NCBI RefSeq assembly: GCF_018596315.1
Contig: NZ_JAHEAG010000042.1
Location: 1-48,371 of the forward strand
Source of the DNA: Bradyrhizobium sp. SRL28
GTDB lineage: Bacteria; Pseudomonadota; Alphaproteobacteria; Rhizobiales; Xanthobacteraceae
Reading direction: 5' to 3'
DNA: 48,371 nucleotides
Part shown: positions 40,443-48,371 of the stretch, one piece after another
Layout: every line of letters begins with the position of its first letter
Numbering within the stretch: the stretch's first letter is position 1
Position numbers and translations under genes: made by a program
Notes under the pieces: model-generated
What the model was told of the DNA's origin: nothing
The model's database searches: none
What the model saw: the letters and a program-made list of their open reading frames with translations, nothing else

Positions 40443-41210
40443 ATGCCGCGCAGAAATAAGGTCGTTGTCACGCAAGTCGCGATCGTTCTCGCTCTTGTCC
40501 TGATCTGGGAGCTGGGGGTGCGATTAGGCCTCATCGACGCCTTCTTCTTTCCGGCGCCGTCGACCCTGGTCGGCAGGATTAGGAACTGGACGTCGACCGC
40601 GGATTTCTGGGGCGATGTTGGCATAACGCTGGTCGAGACGATCCTATCATTCGTCGTCGGGATTGCGATCGGCACTGCGCTTGGGATCTGGGTGGGATTA
40701 AGCCCGTTTGCCGCTGATGTCGTTCAGCGCTTCATCATGTTCAACGCGATCCCGCGTATCCTGCTGGGGCCGATCTTCGTCATCTGGTTCGGTCTGGGGC
40801 TGACCTCGAAGGTTGCGCTCGGCGTGACCCTCGTGCTGTTCGTTGCGTTCTTCAACACTTTCCAAGGCGTGCGCGAGGTCAATCCAGTCGTCCTGGCGAG
40901 CGCGCGACTGCTACGCGATTCGAAATCCTCGCTGTTGCGCCACGTCTATCTGCCCTCTGCCACCACCTGGATCCTGTCGAGCCTGCGAGTGTCCGTCGGC
41001 ATGGCGGTCGTGGGCGCCGCGGTTACGGAGTATCTCGGCTCATCCGCCGGGTTGGGGCACCTGATCGCGCAGGAAGGGGTGCTCGATGCGACGGGCGTGT
41101 TCGCTGGAATCATCGTGCTGTCCGCATTCGTGGTTGCGCTCGACACGCTCGTCGATCGTGCCGAAAAGAGGTTGTTGGTCTGTCGGCCAGCGCCGGCTCA
41201 TGCAGCTTGA
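40443..41210 (+). CDS. ABC transporter permease (SsuC/TauC type)
   Basis: A 255-residue permease with about six membrane helices (VAIVLALVLIWELGV first) and the family's cytoplasmic loop around VNPVVLASARLLRDS. A GGAGAGG-like site precedes the ATG. With the adjacent ATPase and the broken binding protein it forms an importer for a small organic anion, of the nitrate/sulfonate/taurine family. Substrate is not predictable, but downstream genes suggest a carboxylic acid. Confidence 0.9.
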   Translation: MPRRNKVVVTQVAIVLALVLIWELGVRLGLIDAFFFPAPSTLVGRIRNWTSTADFWGDVGITLVETILSFVVGIAIGTALGIWVGLSPFAADVVQRFIMFNAIPRILLGPIFVIWFGLGLTSKVALGVTLVLFVAFFNTFQGVREVNPVVLASARLLRDSKSSLLRHVYLPSATTWILSSLRVSVGMAVVGAAVTEYLGSSAGLGHLIAQEGVLDATGVFAGIIVLSAFVVALDTLVDRAEKRLLVCRPAPAHAA

Positions 41211-41240
41211 ACATGTACTTGGCCAATGATGGAGGTGTAT

Positions 41241-41935
41241 ATGCGCGGTTTAATCCGACTGATCTTTGGTGTTGCGGCGGCCGTTGGCCTCTGCCTCTTA
41301 TCGGCTGACGCCGGCGAACCTGAAAGGGCGAAACTGAAGATCGTCGTCGGCTCCCACATTCTCAATTACATGCCTGCTGAATTGGGCGTAAAGCTCGGTA
41401 CCTTCAAAGAAGAAGGACTCGACGTCACTGTTCGAGAATTTCCAGGCCGGCGGCTCCAAGGCGCTGCAAGCGCTGATTGGTGGCTCGGTGGACGGCGTCG
41501 TGCGGTTCTATGATCACACGATCCAGATGCAGGCGCAGGGCGAGGAGATCTCCTGCGTCTTCGTGCTCAACGACATACCCGGCATTCTTCTCGGCGCAGC
41601 GATCTCGCCGACAAGGTGAAGAGCGGCGCCGACCTCAAGGGCCTGAGGCTCGGCATCACGGCTCCTGGATCAACTCGGTATCAACGGAGCAGCTCGTTGT
41701 CCCGGCCCGATACAAGACCGATAATCGCGAGGTGAACATCGATGTCCTGAAAGCGTCGAAAGCGCTGTTTTCCCAGAGCGGCCTGATGGACGCCGAGGCG
41801 GCCAAGGTACCGCTGGCTGTGTTGAGCGATTTCGACCCTAGGATCGCCACCGTCAACATCGACCTCAGCAAAACCTTCAACCGCAGCGGCCGAAGATACC
41901 GCAAAGAAGGCTTCGTCAGATGTCCCTGCCGCTAA
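41241..41935 (+). pseudogene. ABC substrate-binding protein (NMT1/TauA-like), broken
   Basis: A good GGAGG site and ATG start a signal peptide (GLIRLIFGVAAAVGLCLLSADA) and KLKIVVGSHILNYMPAELGV. The frame breaks near 41440; GGSKALQALIGGSVDGVVRF continues in another frame, breaks again near 41600 and 41660, and the C-terminal NIDVLKASKALFSQSGLMD to LSKTFNRS follows. The pieces total about 230 residues against a usual 320-340, so there is also an internal deletion. Without it the importer cannot work unless another binding protein substitutes. The end overlaps the CoA-transferase start. Confidence 0.8.
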
Positions 41936-43182
41936 CCGGTATCCGTGTCCTCGACCTGTCGAACGTGTTGGCCGGCCCGTTCTGCGGCTACCATCTCGCG
42001 CGCCTGGGCGCGGAGGTTATCAAGATCGAAAACCCCAACGGAGGCGATCTCGCGCGGCGCCTTGGCGCCGATCCGCAAAGGGCAGAGCGGCTTCAGGGCC
42101 TCTCCTTCGTCGCCGTGAACGCCGGTAAGCAGTCGGTGGCGCTCGATCTGAAGTCTGAAGCGGGAAGGGAAGTGTTTTTCAGGCTGGTGTCCGAGGCCGA
42201 CGTCCTTCTCGAAAACTTCCGGCCCAAGGTCATGGAGCGGCTTGGTCTCGGTTTTGACGCGTTGTGCAAGCGCAACCCGCGCCTCATCTATTGCGCGATC
42301 TCAGGCTTTGGGCAAAACGGTCCTTGGTCCGCCCGCCCGGCCTACGACCAGATCGTCCAGGGCCTTTCCGGCGCGATGAGTGTTACCGGTGATGCAGCCA
42401 CGGCTCCGCTGCGGACCGGCTTCCCGATCTCCGACACCATTGCCGGGCTAACAGCCGCCTTTGCCATCTCCGCGGCGCTCGTCGAGCAGCAGCAAATTGG
42501 CAGGGGTCGGTTCATCGACGTGTCGCTGCTCGAGGCGACAATCGCGGCCATGGGATGGGTGGTTTCCAATCATCTGAACGGCGGAGTCGAGCCGCAGCCG
42601 ATGGGGAACGAGAATTTCACGGCTGCACCCTCCGGCACGTTCCGCACCGCGACCGGCCCGCTGAATATAGCCGCCAACGAGCAGAAGCAGTACCGGACCC
42701 TTTGCGATCTGGTCGGCCGGCCGGATCTGAAGACAGATCCGCGCTTCGCAAAGCGCGAAGCACGTAAATTGAACCGCTGGGCGCTTAGCGATGAGTTGAA
42801 TGCGGCGTTGAGCTGCAGGCCTGCGGACGAGTGGGAGGCGCTGTTGAATGCCGCCGGCGTCCCTGCCGGCTGTGTGCTGACCGTTCCGCAAGTTTTGCGC
42901 GAGCCGCAGTTGCTGGAGCGCGGCTTTGTCGAGACGCTGCCGCTCGACAGGGCTGGCGAACCACCATTACGCATTACGCGCCCCGGCTTTCGGCTGGATG
43001 AGGCGTTTCCTGTCCCCGCGCTCCCCCCCTTGCTCGGTGCGGACACAGAGCGATGGCTGGCTCGGCTCGGTCATACCTATCCAGAAATTGAGCACCTTAT
43101 CGCAAGCGGTGCCGCCGGAGCGCCACGTCAAGGAGGAGCACATTTTTCGCGGGTCCGCCCGGCGACGGATGGAGCAGCGTAA
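41920..43182 (+). CDS. Family III CoA-transferase (CaiB/BaiF)
   Basis: A 420-residue enzyme with the typical N-terminus GIRVLDLSNVLAGPFCGYHL, GAEVIKIENPNGGDLAR and the catalytic Asp143 in ARPAYDQIVQ. Family III enzymes move CoA between carboxylic acids through an aspartyl-CoA intermediate. The gene directly overlaps the broken binding-protein gene and is followed by a citryl-CoA-lyase-like gene, so the likely job is activating an imported di- or hydroxy-acid to its CoA ester for cleavage. It appears intact. Confidence 0.92.
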   Translation: MSLPLTGIRVLDLSNVLAGPFCGYHLARLGAEVIKIENPNGGDLARRLGADPQRAERLQGLSFVAVNAGKQSVALDLKSEAGREVFFRLVSEADVLLENFRPKVMERLGLGFDALCKRNPRLIYCAISGFGQNGPWSARPAYDQIVQGLSGAMSVTGDAATAPLRTGFPISDTIAGLTAAFAISAALVEQQQIGRGRFIDVSLLEATIAAMGWVVSNHLNGGVEPQPMGNENFTAAPSGTFRTATGPLNIAANEQKQYRTLCDLVGRPDLKTDPRFAKREARKLNRWALSDELNAALSCRPADEWEALLNAAGVPAGCVLTVPQVLREPQLLERGFVETLPLDRAGEPPLRITRPGFRLDEAFPVPALPPLLGADTERWLARLGHTYPEIEHLIASGAAGAPRQGGAHFSRVRPATDGAA

Positions 43183-43245
43183 CGGGCAGGAGTTGCACGC
43201 AAGCAAGCTTCGGCAGGACATAGGCTGACGAGATTGGAAAACAGA

Positions 43246-44073
43246 ATGAGCGAAACGGAGCTGCGAGAGCAGGCCGCCCATTGGTGGCGGACCTCCATCT
43301 GCGACATTGCGCCCGGGCGGATCGCCTACCGCGGATACACGATCGAGGAATTAATTGGTCATATTTCCTTCACCGCGATAATCTGGCTGATGCTGCGCGG
43401 CGAGCTACCCACACCGGCGCAGGAGCGGCTGTTGCAGGCTGCGCTGGTTGCATCAGTAGATCATGGCCCGCATGCACCTTCCATCGCCATCGCGCAGATG
43501 GCTGTCAGTTGTGGGGTGCCGCTCAACGGCGCGATGGCTTCCGCGATCAACACGCTCGACGACCTGCATGGCGGAGCGGGGGAGCAGGCGATTGAGCTCT
43601 ATGACGAGGTCCTGCGCCGCAGCGAGACCAAGGATATCGATGAGGCTGCCGCTGAGGCGATCGACCATTTCACCGCCACGCGCAGCAAATATCTGCCCGG
43701 CTTCGGTCACCGGTTTCATCCCGTCGACCCGCGCGTTGACCCGCTGCTCGCACTAGTCGATGCAGCGGTCAGTGGCGATGTCGTCAGCGGTTGCTATGCC
43801 AGCGCTGCGCGCGCGATCGAGCGCGTCATGCGCGAGCGCAAAGGCAAGCTCATCCCGATGAACATCGATGGAGCCACTGCAGTCGTCTACGGGGAGCTGG
43901 GCTTTGCTGCACCCCTAGCTCGCGGCATCTTCTGCTTGTCACGCGCGGTAGGCATCCTGGCCCATGCATGGGAGCAGACCGGACGCAAGGACCGCAATAA
44001 AGGGCCGATGCCCAAGCAGTTCGCCTACAAATATCAGGGGCAGCCAAAGCGCAGCCTGAAGGAAGCGCCATGA
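43246..44073 (+). CDS. Citrate synthase-like protein, probable citryl-CoA lyase
   Basis: A 275-residue protein of the citrate synthase fold, shorter than true citrate synthase (about 430) and lacking its N-terminal region. Signature segments are RIAYRGYTIEELIG, SVDHGPHAPSIA and GFGHRFHPVDPR, the last carrying the active-site His of the family. Such short homologues are annotated as citryl-CoA lyases that cleave acyl-CoA esters such as citryl- or citramalyl-CoA. Following a CoA-transferase, this makes a two-step activate-and-cleave pathway. The ATG at 43246 was chosen over a TTG 12 bases upstream. Its stop overlaps an ATG of the lactonase remnant. Confidence 0.87.
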   Translation: MSETELREQAAHWWRTSICDIAPGRIAYRGYTIEELIGHISFTAIIWLMLRGELPTPAQERLLQAALVASVDHGPHAPSIAIAQMAVSCGVPLNGAMASAINTLDDLHGGAGEQAIELYDEVLRRSETKDIDEAAAEAIDHFTATRSKYLPGFGHRFHPVDPRVDPLLALVDAAVSGDVVSGCYASAARAIERVMRERKGKLIPMNIDGATAVVYGELGFAAPLARGIFCLSRAVGILAHAWEQTGRKDRNKGPMPKQFAYKYQGQPKRSLKEAP

Positions 44074-44640
44074 TGTACCTTGAGGGACCACCGCAGCTCA
44101 CCGAACGCGCGTCTTTTCGGCCATGCCCGCCAAATTGCGTCGGCCCGGAGTCCGCTCGGATTGGGCGGACGTCAACCGTGGAGGCAAGCCGGCTGACTGC
44201 TTCATCGAGGGCCGTCGTTCGACGCGTAGGGAAATCTCTATCTGATCGACATTTCCTTGGCCGCATCTTCAGGCTTGCACCCGGTGGCTCCTGGTCCTTG
44301 ATCGTCAATAACGGTTGGCGGAATGGCCTGGCAGCATTCTCGCGTCCGACAACGTCTGGGGTGTGCCGTAAGATCGGCAGGTTTAGCTCATTCTTCGGGA
44401 CGAGCGGTCCGGACGTGCTGGCAATGGACGCCAGACGCTGTTCGTAGCTCATGCATAGCTGGGCCACGTCTTCGTCCTAGCATCGGATGGCGAGTGCATC
44501 GCTCCGCATCAGTCCTGCGCTGGCTCGACGTGTACGAGCGTTGCCTTGGGTCAAGATGGCGCTTTGTTTATCACAGAATTAGCAACCGGTTCGGTACGTT
44601 CAGTATTGATCGCAGAGTTGGTGCCTTGTAAAGCCACGCT
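44070..44640 (+). pseudogene. SMP-30/gluconolactonase-like protein, heavily frameshifted
   Basis: Fragments in alternating frames line up as one SMP-30 beta-propeller lactonase: SDWADVNRGGKPADCFIEG, then GPSFDA, YLIDI, GRIFRLAPGGSWSLIV, NGWRNGLA, and finally VALGQDGALFITELATGSV. At least four frame changes are needed. The ATG at 44070 overlaps the stop of the upstream gene, so it was the last gene of the catabolic operon. A lactonase fits an organic-acid pathway. Confidence 0.72.
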
Positions 44641-45022
44641 CAAAAAAGCGGCAGCTTCGGCAAGCTGCTTCTTATCGTCATTTCGATCAGTTGTTTTTAT
44701 CGAAGGAGAGCACGGGGCGACGCGTGATCAACCGCTGTATCGACCCGCCGATGCCGGGCTTTTTGCCGGACTCCCCGGCGCTCGGTTATCGGCAACACAG
44801 ATACAGGGCGCGAGATGATGCTGATACGCGTTGGCAGACCGCCATCGCCGCGCAACTGGCCACTGGTCACCAATATCCGTAACACCTCGTGGTCGCACTG
44901 ACGCATCTGGCTCAAGCCGGAGAGCCGCTGCTTGCTGCCCGCCAAAGGTTCAGTTGGTGATCGCGGCACAGACGTCGCGTTGATGTAACTTGCTGCCATT
45001 CCGGCCAAGGTCGTGTGGACAC
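44641..45022. other. Intergenic, one hairpin
   Basis: About 380 bases without a supported gene. GCAGCTT-CGGC-AAGCTGC (44652-44669) forms a 7-pair stem; read on the minus strand it is followed by CGCTTTTTT and would be a good intrinsic terminator, but no minus-strand gene ends here. Confidence 0.4.
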
Positions 45023-45190
45023 TTATCGCATCCATAGCATGATGGCTGCGAGAGTTGCGAAGGCGCAATAGCTTCGGGCATTTTTTTCGAAGTGGGTTGC
45101 TACGCGTCGGAACTGCTTGAGCTTGCAAGCAGCATTCCACAAGATGTTCCTCGGCATTGGATGCTTCGAGCGGATATTTGAGCGCCGGTG
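45023..45190 (-). mobile_element. IS5-family (IS427-type) transposase C-terminal remnant
   Basis: The minus strand ends KLKQFRRVATHFEKNARSY, then CAFATLAAIMLW and a stop at 45023. This is the conserved C-terminal block containing the catalytic Glu region of IS5-type transposases. The upstream part has decayed. Confidence 0.8.
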
Positions 45191-45426
45191 ACGGGTTGTT
45201 GGGAATGACGGCCCACACACCGAGACTGTCTGCCGAAAAACCGGCCTTGGATCTGATTTGCCGCCTCAAGGGAATCCTCAAGAGTCCGCAGCACATGGGG
45301 GACGCCGGAGGATATCGCGGGAGAGCACCTTCGGCGGCCCATTCGCGAGATCGCACGCGAGAGGTGGGAAATATTCAGCCAGCAGCACGGTCGGTAGGTA
45401 CGCATCCGAGGGCGGCCGCGACAGTT

Positions 45427-45797
45427 ATGGAGGTTGTCGACACAGGACGGCGGCGGTTCAGTATTGAAGCGAAGCAGCGGATTGTGGAGGAGAGTTATTG
45501 CTGTGGCGATCCTGTTACTCGCCGCCACGGACTTTTTCCTGGCCAACTGTTCGGATGGCGACGCCTGGCGCGACAGGGCGCTCTTGGAGCGCTTAACCCA
45601 AAGATGGCGAACACGGGTTTATTGCGACTCTGATTGAGCCGGATCCAACGAGAAATGGGAGCCGTGACGCCGCTCGCTGCGAGCAGGTTGTTGGACGGAT
45701 AGAGATCGTGCTCGGCAGCGGTGTTCGTCTGATCGTTGGAGTGGATGTCGACATCGCCGCTCTATCGCGGGTCTTAAGAGTGCTGGAGGGACGATGA
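45427..45797 (+). pseudogene. IS66 tnpA remnant
   Basis: Starts MEVVDTGRRRFSIEAKQRIV and shows RRHGLFPGQLFGWRR, the helix-turn-helix of IS66 TnpA. A frame change near 45600 is needed to reach IEPDPTRNGS and LSRVLRVLEGR. The stop (TGA, 45795) overlaps the tnpB ATG, the usual IS66 arrangement. Confidence 0.8.
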
Positions 45798-46140
45798 TCC
45801 CAATTCCGACGGGCGTTCGTGTGTGGCTTGCGACCGGCTACACCGACATGCGGTGCGGCTTTCCGAGTTTGGCTCTCCGCGTGCAGGAAGTGCTCAAGCA
45901 AGATCCTCTTGGCGGAAATCTTTTTTGCTTCAGGGGAAAACGCGGCGATCTTTTGAAGGTATTTGGCATGATGGCCAGGGGGCATGCCTGTTTACAAAAA
46001 GACTTGAGAGATGAAGGTTCATCTCGCCTTCGGTTGCAGGGGAAGCAGTGACGATCTCTCCGGCGCAATTGAGCTATCTCTTGTCTGGAATCGACTGGCG
46101 CAATCCTCAAGGAACGTGGCGTCCAACGCGAGTTGGATAA
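45794..46140 (+). pseudogene. IS66 tnpB remnant
   Basis: MIPIPTGVRVWLATGYTDMR and CFRGKRGDLLKV match IS66 TnpB. A frameshift near 45960 moves the continuation (IWHDGQGACLFTKRLE) to another frame, and the end (VTISPAQLSYLLSGIDW) to a stop at 46138. About 115 residues when restored, the normal size. Confidence 0.82.
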
Positions 46141-46186
46141 GCATTTTGTGATTGAACTTGCCAGCCAATCTGATTTCACTCGCTTC

Positions 46187-46759
46187 ATGAATTTGAAGTC
46201 GGATGATCTTCCTTCGGACCTCGCGAGAGCCCAGGCGGCGCTGCTGGTCGAGCGTGAAGCGCGGCAAAGGGTCGAGGCTGAGCGTGATGCGGCCGTGGCT
46301 GAAGCCGCCAGCGCGAAGGCAAAGCTGTCCGACACCGAAGCGCTGATCGCTCATCTGCAGCTCAGGATCGAAAAGCTGAAACGCGAGTTGCATGGGTCGC
46401 GCTCCGAACCCACGGCGCGGCTGATCGAGCAGTTGAAAGATCTGGTAATGTCGGCGACCGAGGATGAGCTTGCAGCTCGGGCCGCGGCGGCGAAAACCCA
46501 GACCGTGCGCGCGTTCACGCGCAAGCGGCCGGTACGCAAGGCCTGGCCGGATGACATCGAACGCGAGCGCGTCGTCATCGATCCCCCCGTGCCGCGCGGC
46601 AAACAGTGTGGAAGTGCGTCAATCGGGTTGTCGCGCTCTTCGCACCCAGATTGCCGCTCTATACCCCCGACCACCTGCGCCTGCTGTGGCGGGGCGCGGT
46701 TGTCGAAGCTGGGCGAGGATGTAACCAGGACATTGGAGGCGATCCCGCGCCGCTTCTGA
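46187..46759 (+). pseudogene. IS66 tnpC, 3'-truncated remnant
   Basis: Begins MNLKSDDLPSDLARAQAALL, followed by the long coiled coil (EREARQRVEAERDAAVAEAA) typical of IS66 TnpC and a lysine-rich linker. A damaged stretch leads to CACCGGARLSKLGEDVTRTL, the zinc-finger-like part, and a stop at 46757. Only about 190 of more than 500 residues remain; the whole DDE catalytic domain is lost. Confidence 0.82.
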
Positions 46760-46879
46760 CTGGGCTGGGATGGGCGGCAGCTTCGGCAAGATTGTGCTTT
46801 GGAAAAGAGCTGCGCAACATCGAATTCGGACGTGGGGCAAGAAAATGTTGTTTTGACCGACGTTCTGCGTCTGGTCAGG

Positions 46880-47150
46880 ATTGGTGCATCACCGCTGGAT
46901 CAGTAAGCTCTTCGGACTCGCATCTCCTTCCCGGAGAACAGGACGTGCGGCAGCCGAAGGTCTGCCAATCGATATTCGCCGGGTATTTTTGCCTCACCAC
47001 AATCCACCAGTCCGTTTCAGGACGCGAGCATTCTCGTGGCGGCGCTCCGGTATTCGGGATGGTCTTTGCCAAGTCCCTATAGACAAAGCAGCCGGCATAG
47101 GGCGGAGTCTCAAGGATCGCCGTCACGGCCGATTCTGTCGCAGCCTGACA
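46880..47150 (-). pseudogene. Serine recombinase fragment
   Basis: On the minus strand AVTAILETPPYAGCFVYRDL, then TDWWIVVRQKYPANIDWQTF fit the Recombinase domain that follows the catalytic domain in large serine recombinases (usually ILKNPAYAG and YPAYISWETF). The catalytic N-terminus is absent. It may be the relic of a phage or island integrase. Confidence 0.6.
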
Positions 47151-47323
47151 GCGCGGATCCTTATGGCGGTCACGGCGAGGCAGCACCAGGTCGCGGTGAT
47201 GCACTGCAGCTGACTATCCTACATGACGCGGTCATCCCCGTTGCCTCCAGTAGCACGCCAGACCCCATGGAATTGCAACCGACGGTACCTGGGTTTTCTT
47301 GTGCATCCGGAAAAACGCCCTTC

Positions 47324-47353
47324 GTCAGCTACTCGTCAGCCAGCCTGTCTATC
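47324..47353 (+). promoter_or_regulatory. tts box of the terminal effector candidate
   Basis: GTCAGCTACTCGTCAGCC, then AGCC. Against GTCAGcTTnTCGnnAGCT all core positions match except one T and the last T. It ends about 41 bases before the ATG at 47394, a typical distance for TtsI-driven genes. Confidence 0.7.
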
Positions 47354-47393
47354 CAGACAAGCTGCGCATTCTCGCCCATATCGGAGATGGAAT

Positions 47394-48371
47394 ATGACGG
47401 GCATTGACCGACCTGGCAAATCGCACGTTGGGGCTGCAGGAGCCGACAGCACGTGGGGATCGAGCAGTTTGAGCCCGGAGCCCGGTCCCGCCCCCGGGCA
47501 AGGCAGGCAATCATTCGACTCCGTCGTGGAGCGGATGCGCTCCGGGCCTCAAGATAGAACGGCGCCGGTCGCCAGCCAGCCACCAACTTCGGGTGTGGCA
47601 GCCCCAAGAGGCGACGAGAACAAGGCAGCAAAGCGAAAAATGCGCAGCCTGCTTGAGGACCTTGATGCTTGTCGTAATGTGGCCACGCAAGCCCGGAACC
47701 CGTCGGAGGCGCAAGAGCTGATCGATCAAGTCGTCAAGGCAGGCTCAGCAGTTCTGGACTACTACGCGGGCCTGCCCCGAGGTATGGCGCGTAGCATTCT
47801 GTCCGACAAGCAGGCTCGCCGACTCCGCGACGAGACGCTCGATGCGGCGGACGAATGCAACGCCGTGGCCACCTGGACTATCCACGACTTGGAGGCGAGC
47901 AGGAAGAAAGCAGCAGCCGTGCTCGACCAGATGCGCCAATCCAACGCGCCGCCCGGCCAGCTGAGCCGAGCGGTTTCCAGCGTGGCGAAGCACTACCTGG
48001 CCTGCATGGAGTGGTGGGGAAAGAAGGCATTGCGCTCGGAACGGATGCAGTCCGTCTGCGCGGCCACTGCCAACTTGCCAAGCACTACGCCCGAGATGCG
48101 GAAGGCCGAAGAGGCCGCACTACGGCTGCATACCGGCTGGGCACTTAATACGAAGTGCATGTATCTGCAATCGCGGATCGCTCTCGCGCAGCTCATGATT
48201 GAGCCGCAGGCGAGCACGTTCGAACCAGCCATGAGGGAAATCCTCATGGGTGAGAACGGGCGGGTGCGTCTGTTGGGAACCTTCATCGCGGACGTTTTTC
48301 CGGCATTCCTCTCGACGGCCGACGCGGTTCTAAACAGCAACGGAGCGGCACTCGACGCAGAGCACTGCACA
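47394..48371 (+). CDS. Putative type III effector, 3' end beyond the window
   Basis: An uninterrupted frame of 326 codons runs off the window edge. GGAG precedes the ATG. The first 70 residues are Ser/Pro/Gly-rich (SSSLSPEPGPAPGQ, then PVASQPPTSG), the usual look of a secretion signal region; the rest is mainly helical, beginning at MRSLLEDLDACRNVATQA and containing KHYLACMEWWGKKALRSE. No enzymatic motif is visible. The tts box just upstream and the secretion-like N-terminus support an injected effector; the family is not recognised. Confidence 0.7.
   Translation, partial: MTGIDRPGKSHVGAAGADSTWGSSSLSPEPGPAPGQGRQSFDSVVERMRSGPQDRTAPVASQPPTSGVAAPRGDENKAAKRKMRSLLEDLDACRNVATQARNPSEAQELIDQVVKAGSAVLDYYAGLPRGMARSILSDKQARRLRDETLDAADECNAVATWTIHDLEASRKKAAAVLDQMRQSNAPPGQLSRAVSSVAKHYLACMEWWGKKALRSERMQSVCAATANLPSTTPEMRKAEEAALRLHTGWALNTKCMYLQSRIALAQLMIEPQASTFEPAMREILMGENGRVRLLGTFIADVFPAFLSTADAVLNSNGAALDAEHCT

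Noticed and set aside
44652..44669. Hairpin with a minus-strand T run as a gene terminator
   Set aside because: No minus-strand gene ends there, so it was mentioned only as a hairpin in the intergenic entry.
44697..45356. 219-codon minus-strand frame
   Set aside because: The only recognisable content is an IS5 C-terminus read in a different frame; the frame itself is not coding.

Overview
The window looks like a Bradyrhizobium symbiosis (nodulation/nitrogen-fixation) island. It carries a fixR-nifA-fixA block, sigma-54/NifA promoters, two tts-box (type III secretion) effector genes and many decayed insertion sequences. Between these lie blocks of GC-rich, well-kept genes that read like core chromosome (heme uptake, sugar ABC permeases, gltB). 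No tRNA, rRNA or CRISPR was seen.

Layout. 0-2 kb: two minus-strand oxidative genes, a 2OG-Fe(II) oxygenase and a heme-oxygenase-like/GFA fusion. 2-4.3 kb: a small zinc-ribbon-like protein and mostly degenerate DNA with a duplicated 135-bp segment. 4.3-5.0 kb: a frameshifted methyltransferase cut off at a junction. 5.0-9.8 kb: two sugar-type ABC permeases and, convergent to them, a heme-uptake operon (hmuQ-like, hutX-like, exbB, exbD, tonB). 9.9-14.8 kb (minus strand): fixR (frameshifted), nifA, fixA and a fixB stub, with sigma-54 promoters before fixR and fixA. 15.3-17.5 kb: a NopM/IpaH-type LRR E3 ligase effector with a tts box. 17.7-19.2 kb: a complete IS1182-type element flanked by CTAG. 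19.2-23.8 kb: a defence-like locus (TIR protein, two unknown proteins, a broken membrane-SAVED gene). 24.1-28.8 kb: gltB without gltD. 28.9-37.2 kb: two thioredoxin-like paralogues in opposite orientation, each behind a consensus NifA/sigma-54 promoter, a third copy of that promoter before a tiny ORF, an IS110 transposase and assorted fragments. 37.8-38.7 kb: two small conserved-looking proteins. 38.8-44.7 kb: an IclR regulator divergent from an ABC transporter, CoA-transferase, citryl-CoA-lyase-like and lactonase cluster, in which several genes are frameshifted. 44.7-47.2 kb: IS5, IS66 and recombinase remnants. 47.4 kb to the end: a tts-box-preceded effector candidate that runs off the window.

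How it works together. NifA made here should, with RpoN, switch on fixR-nifA itself, fixA and the thioredoxin-like genes under low oxygen in nodules. TtsI would switch on the two effector genes. The frameshifts in fixR, fixB, the SAVED gene, the methyltransferase and the catabolic cluster show a region under heavy rearrangement and decay, with the nif regulator and its targets kept intact. All frameshift calls rest on reading the sequence; assembly error cannot be excluded for single-base homopolymer cases.
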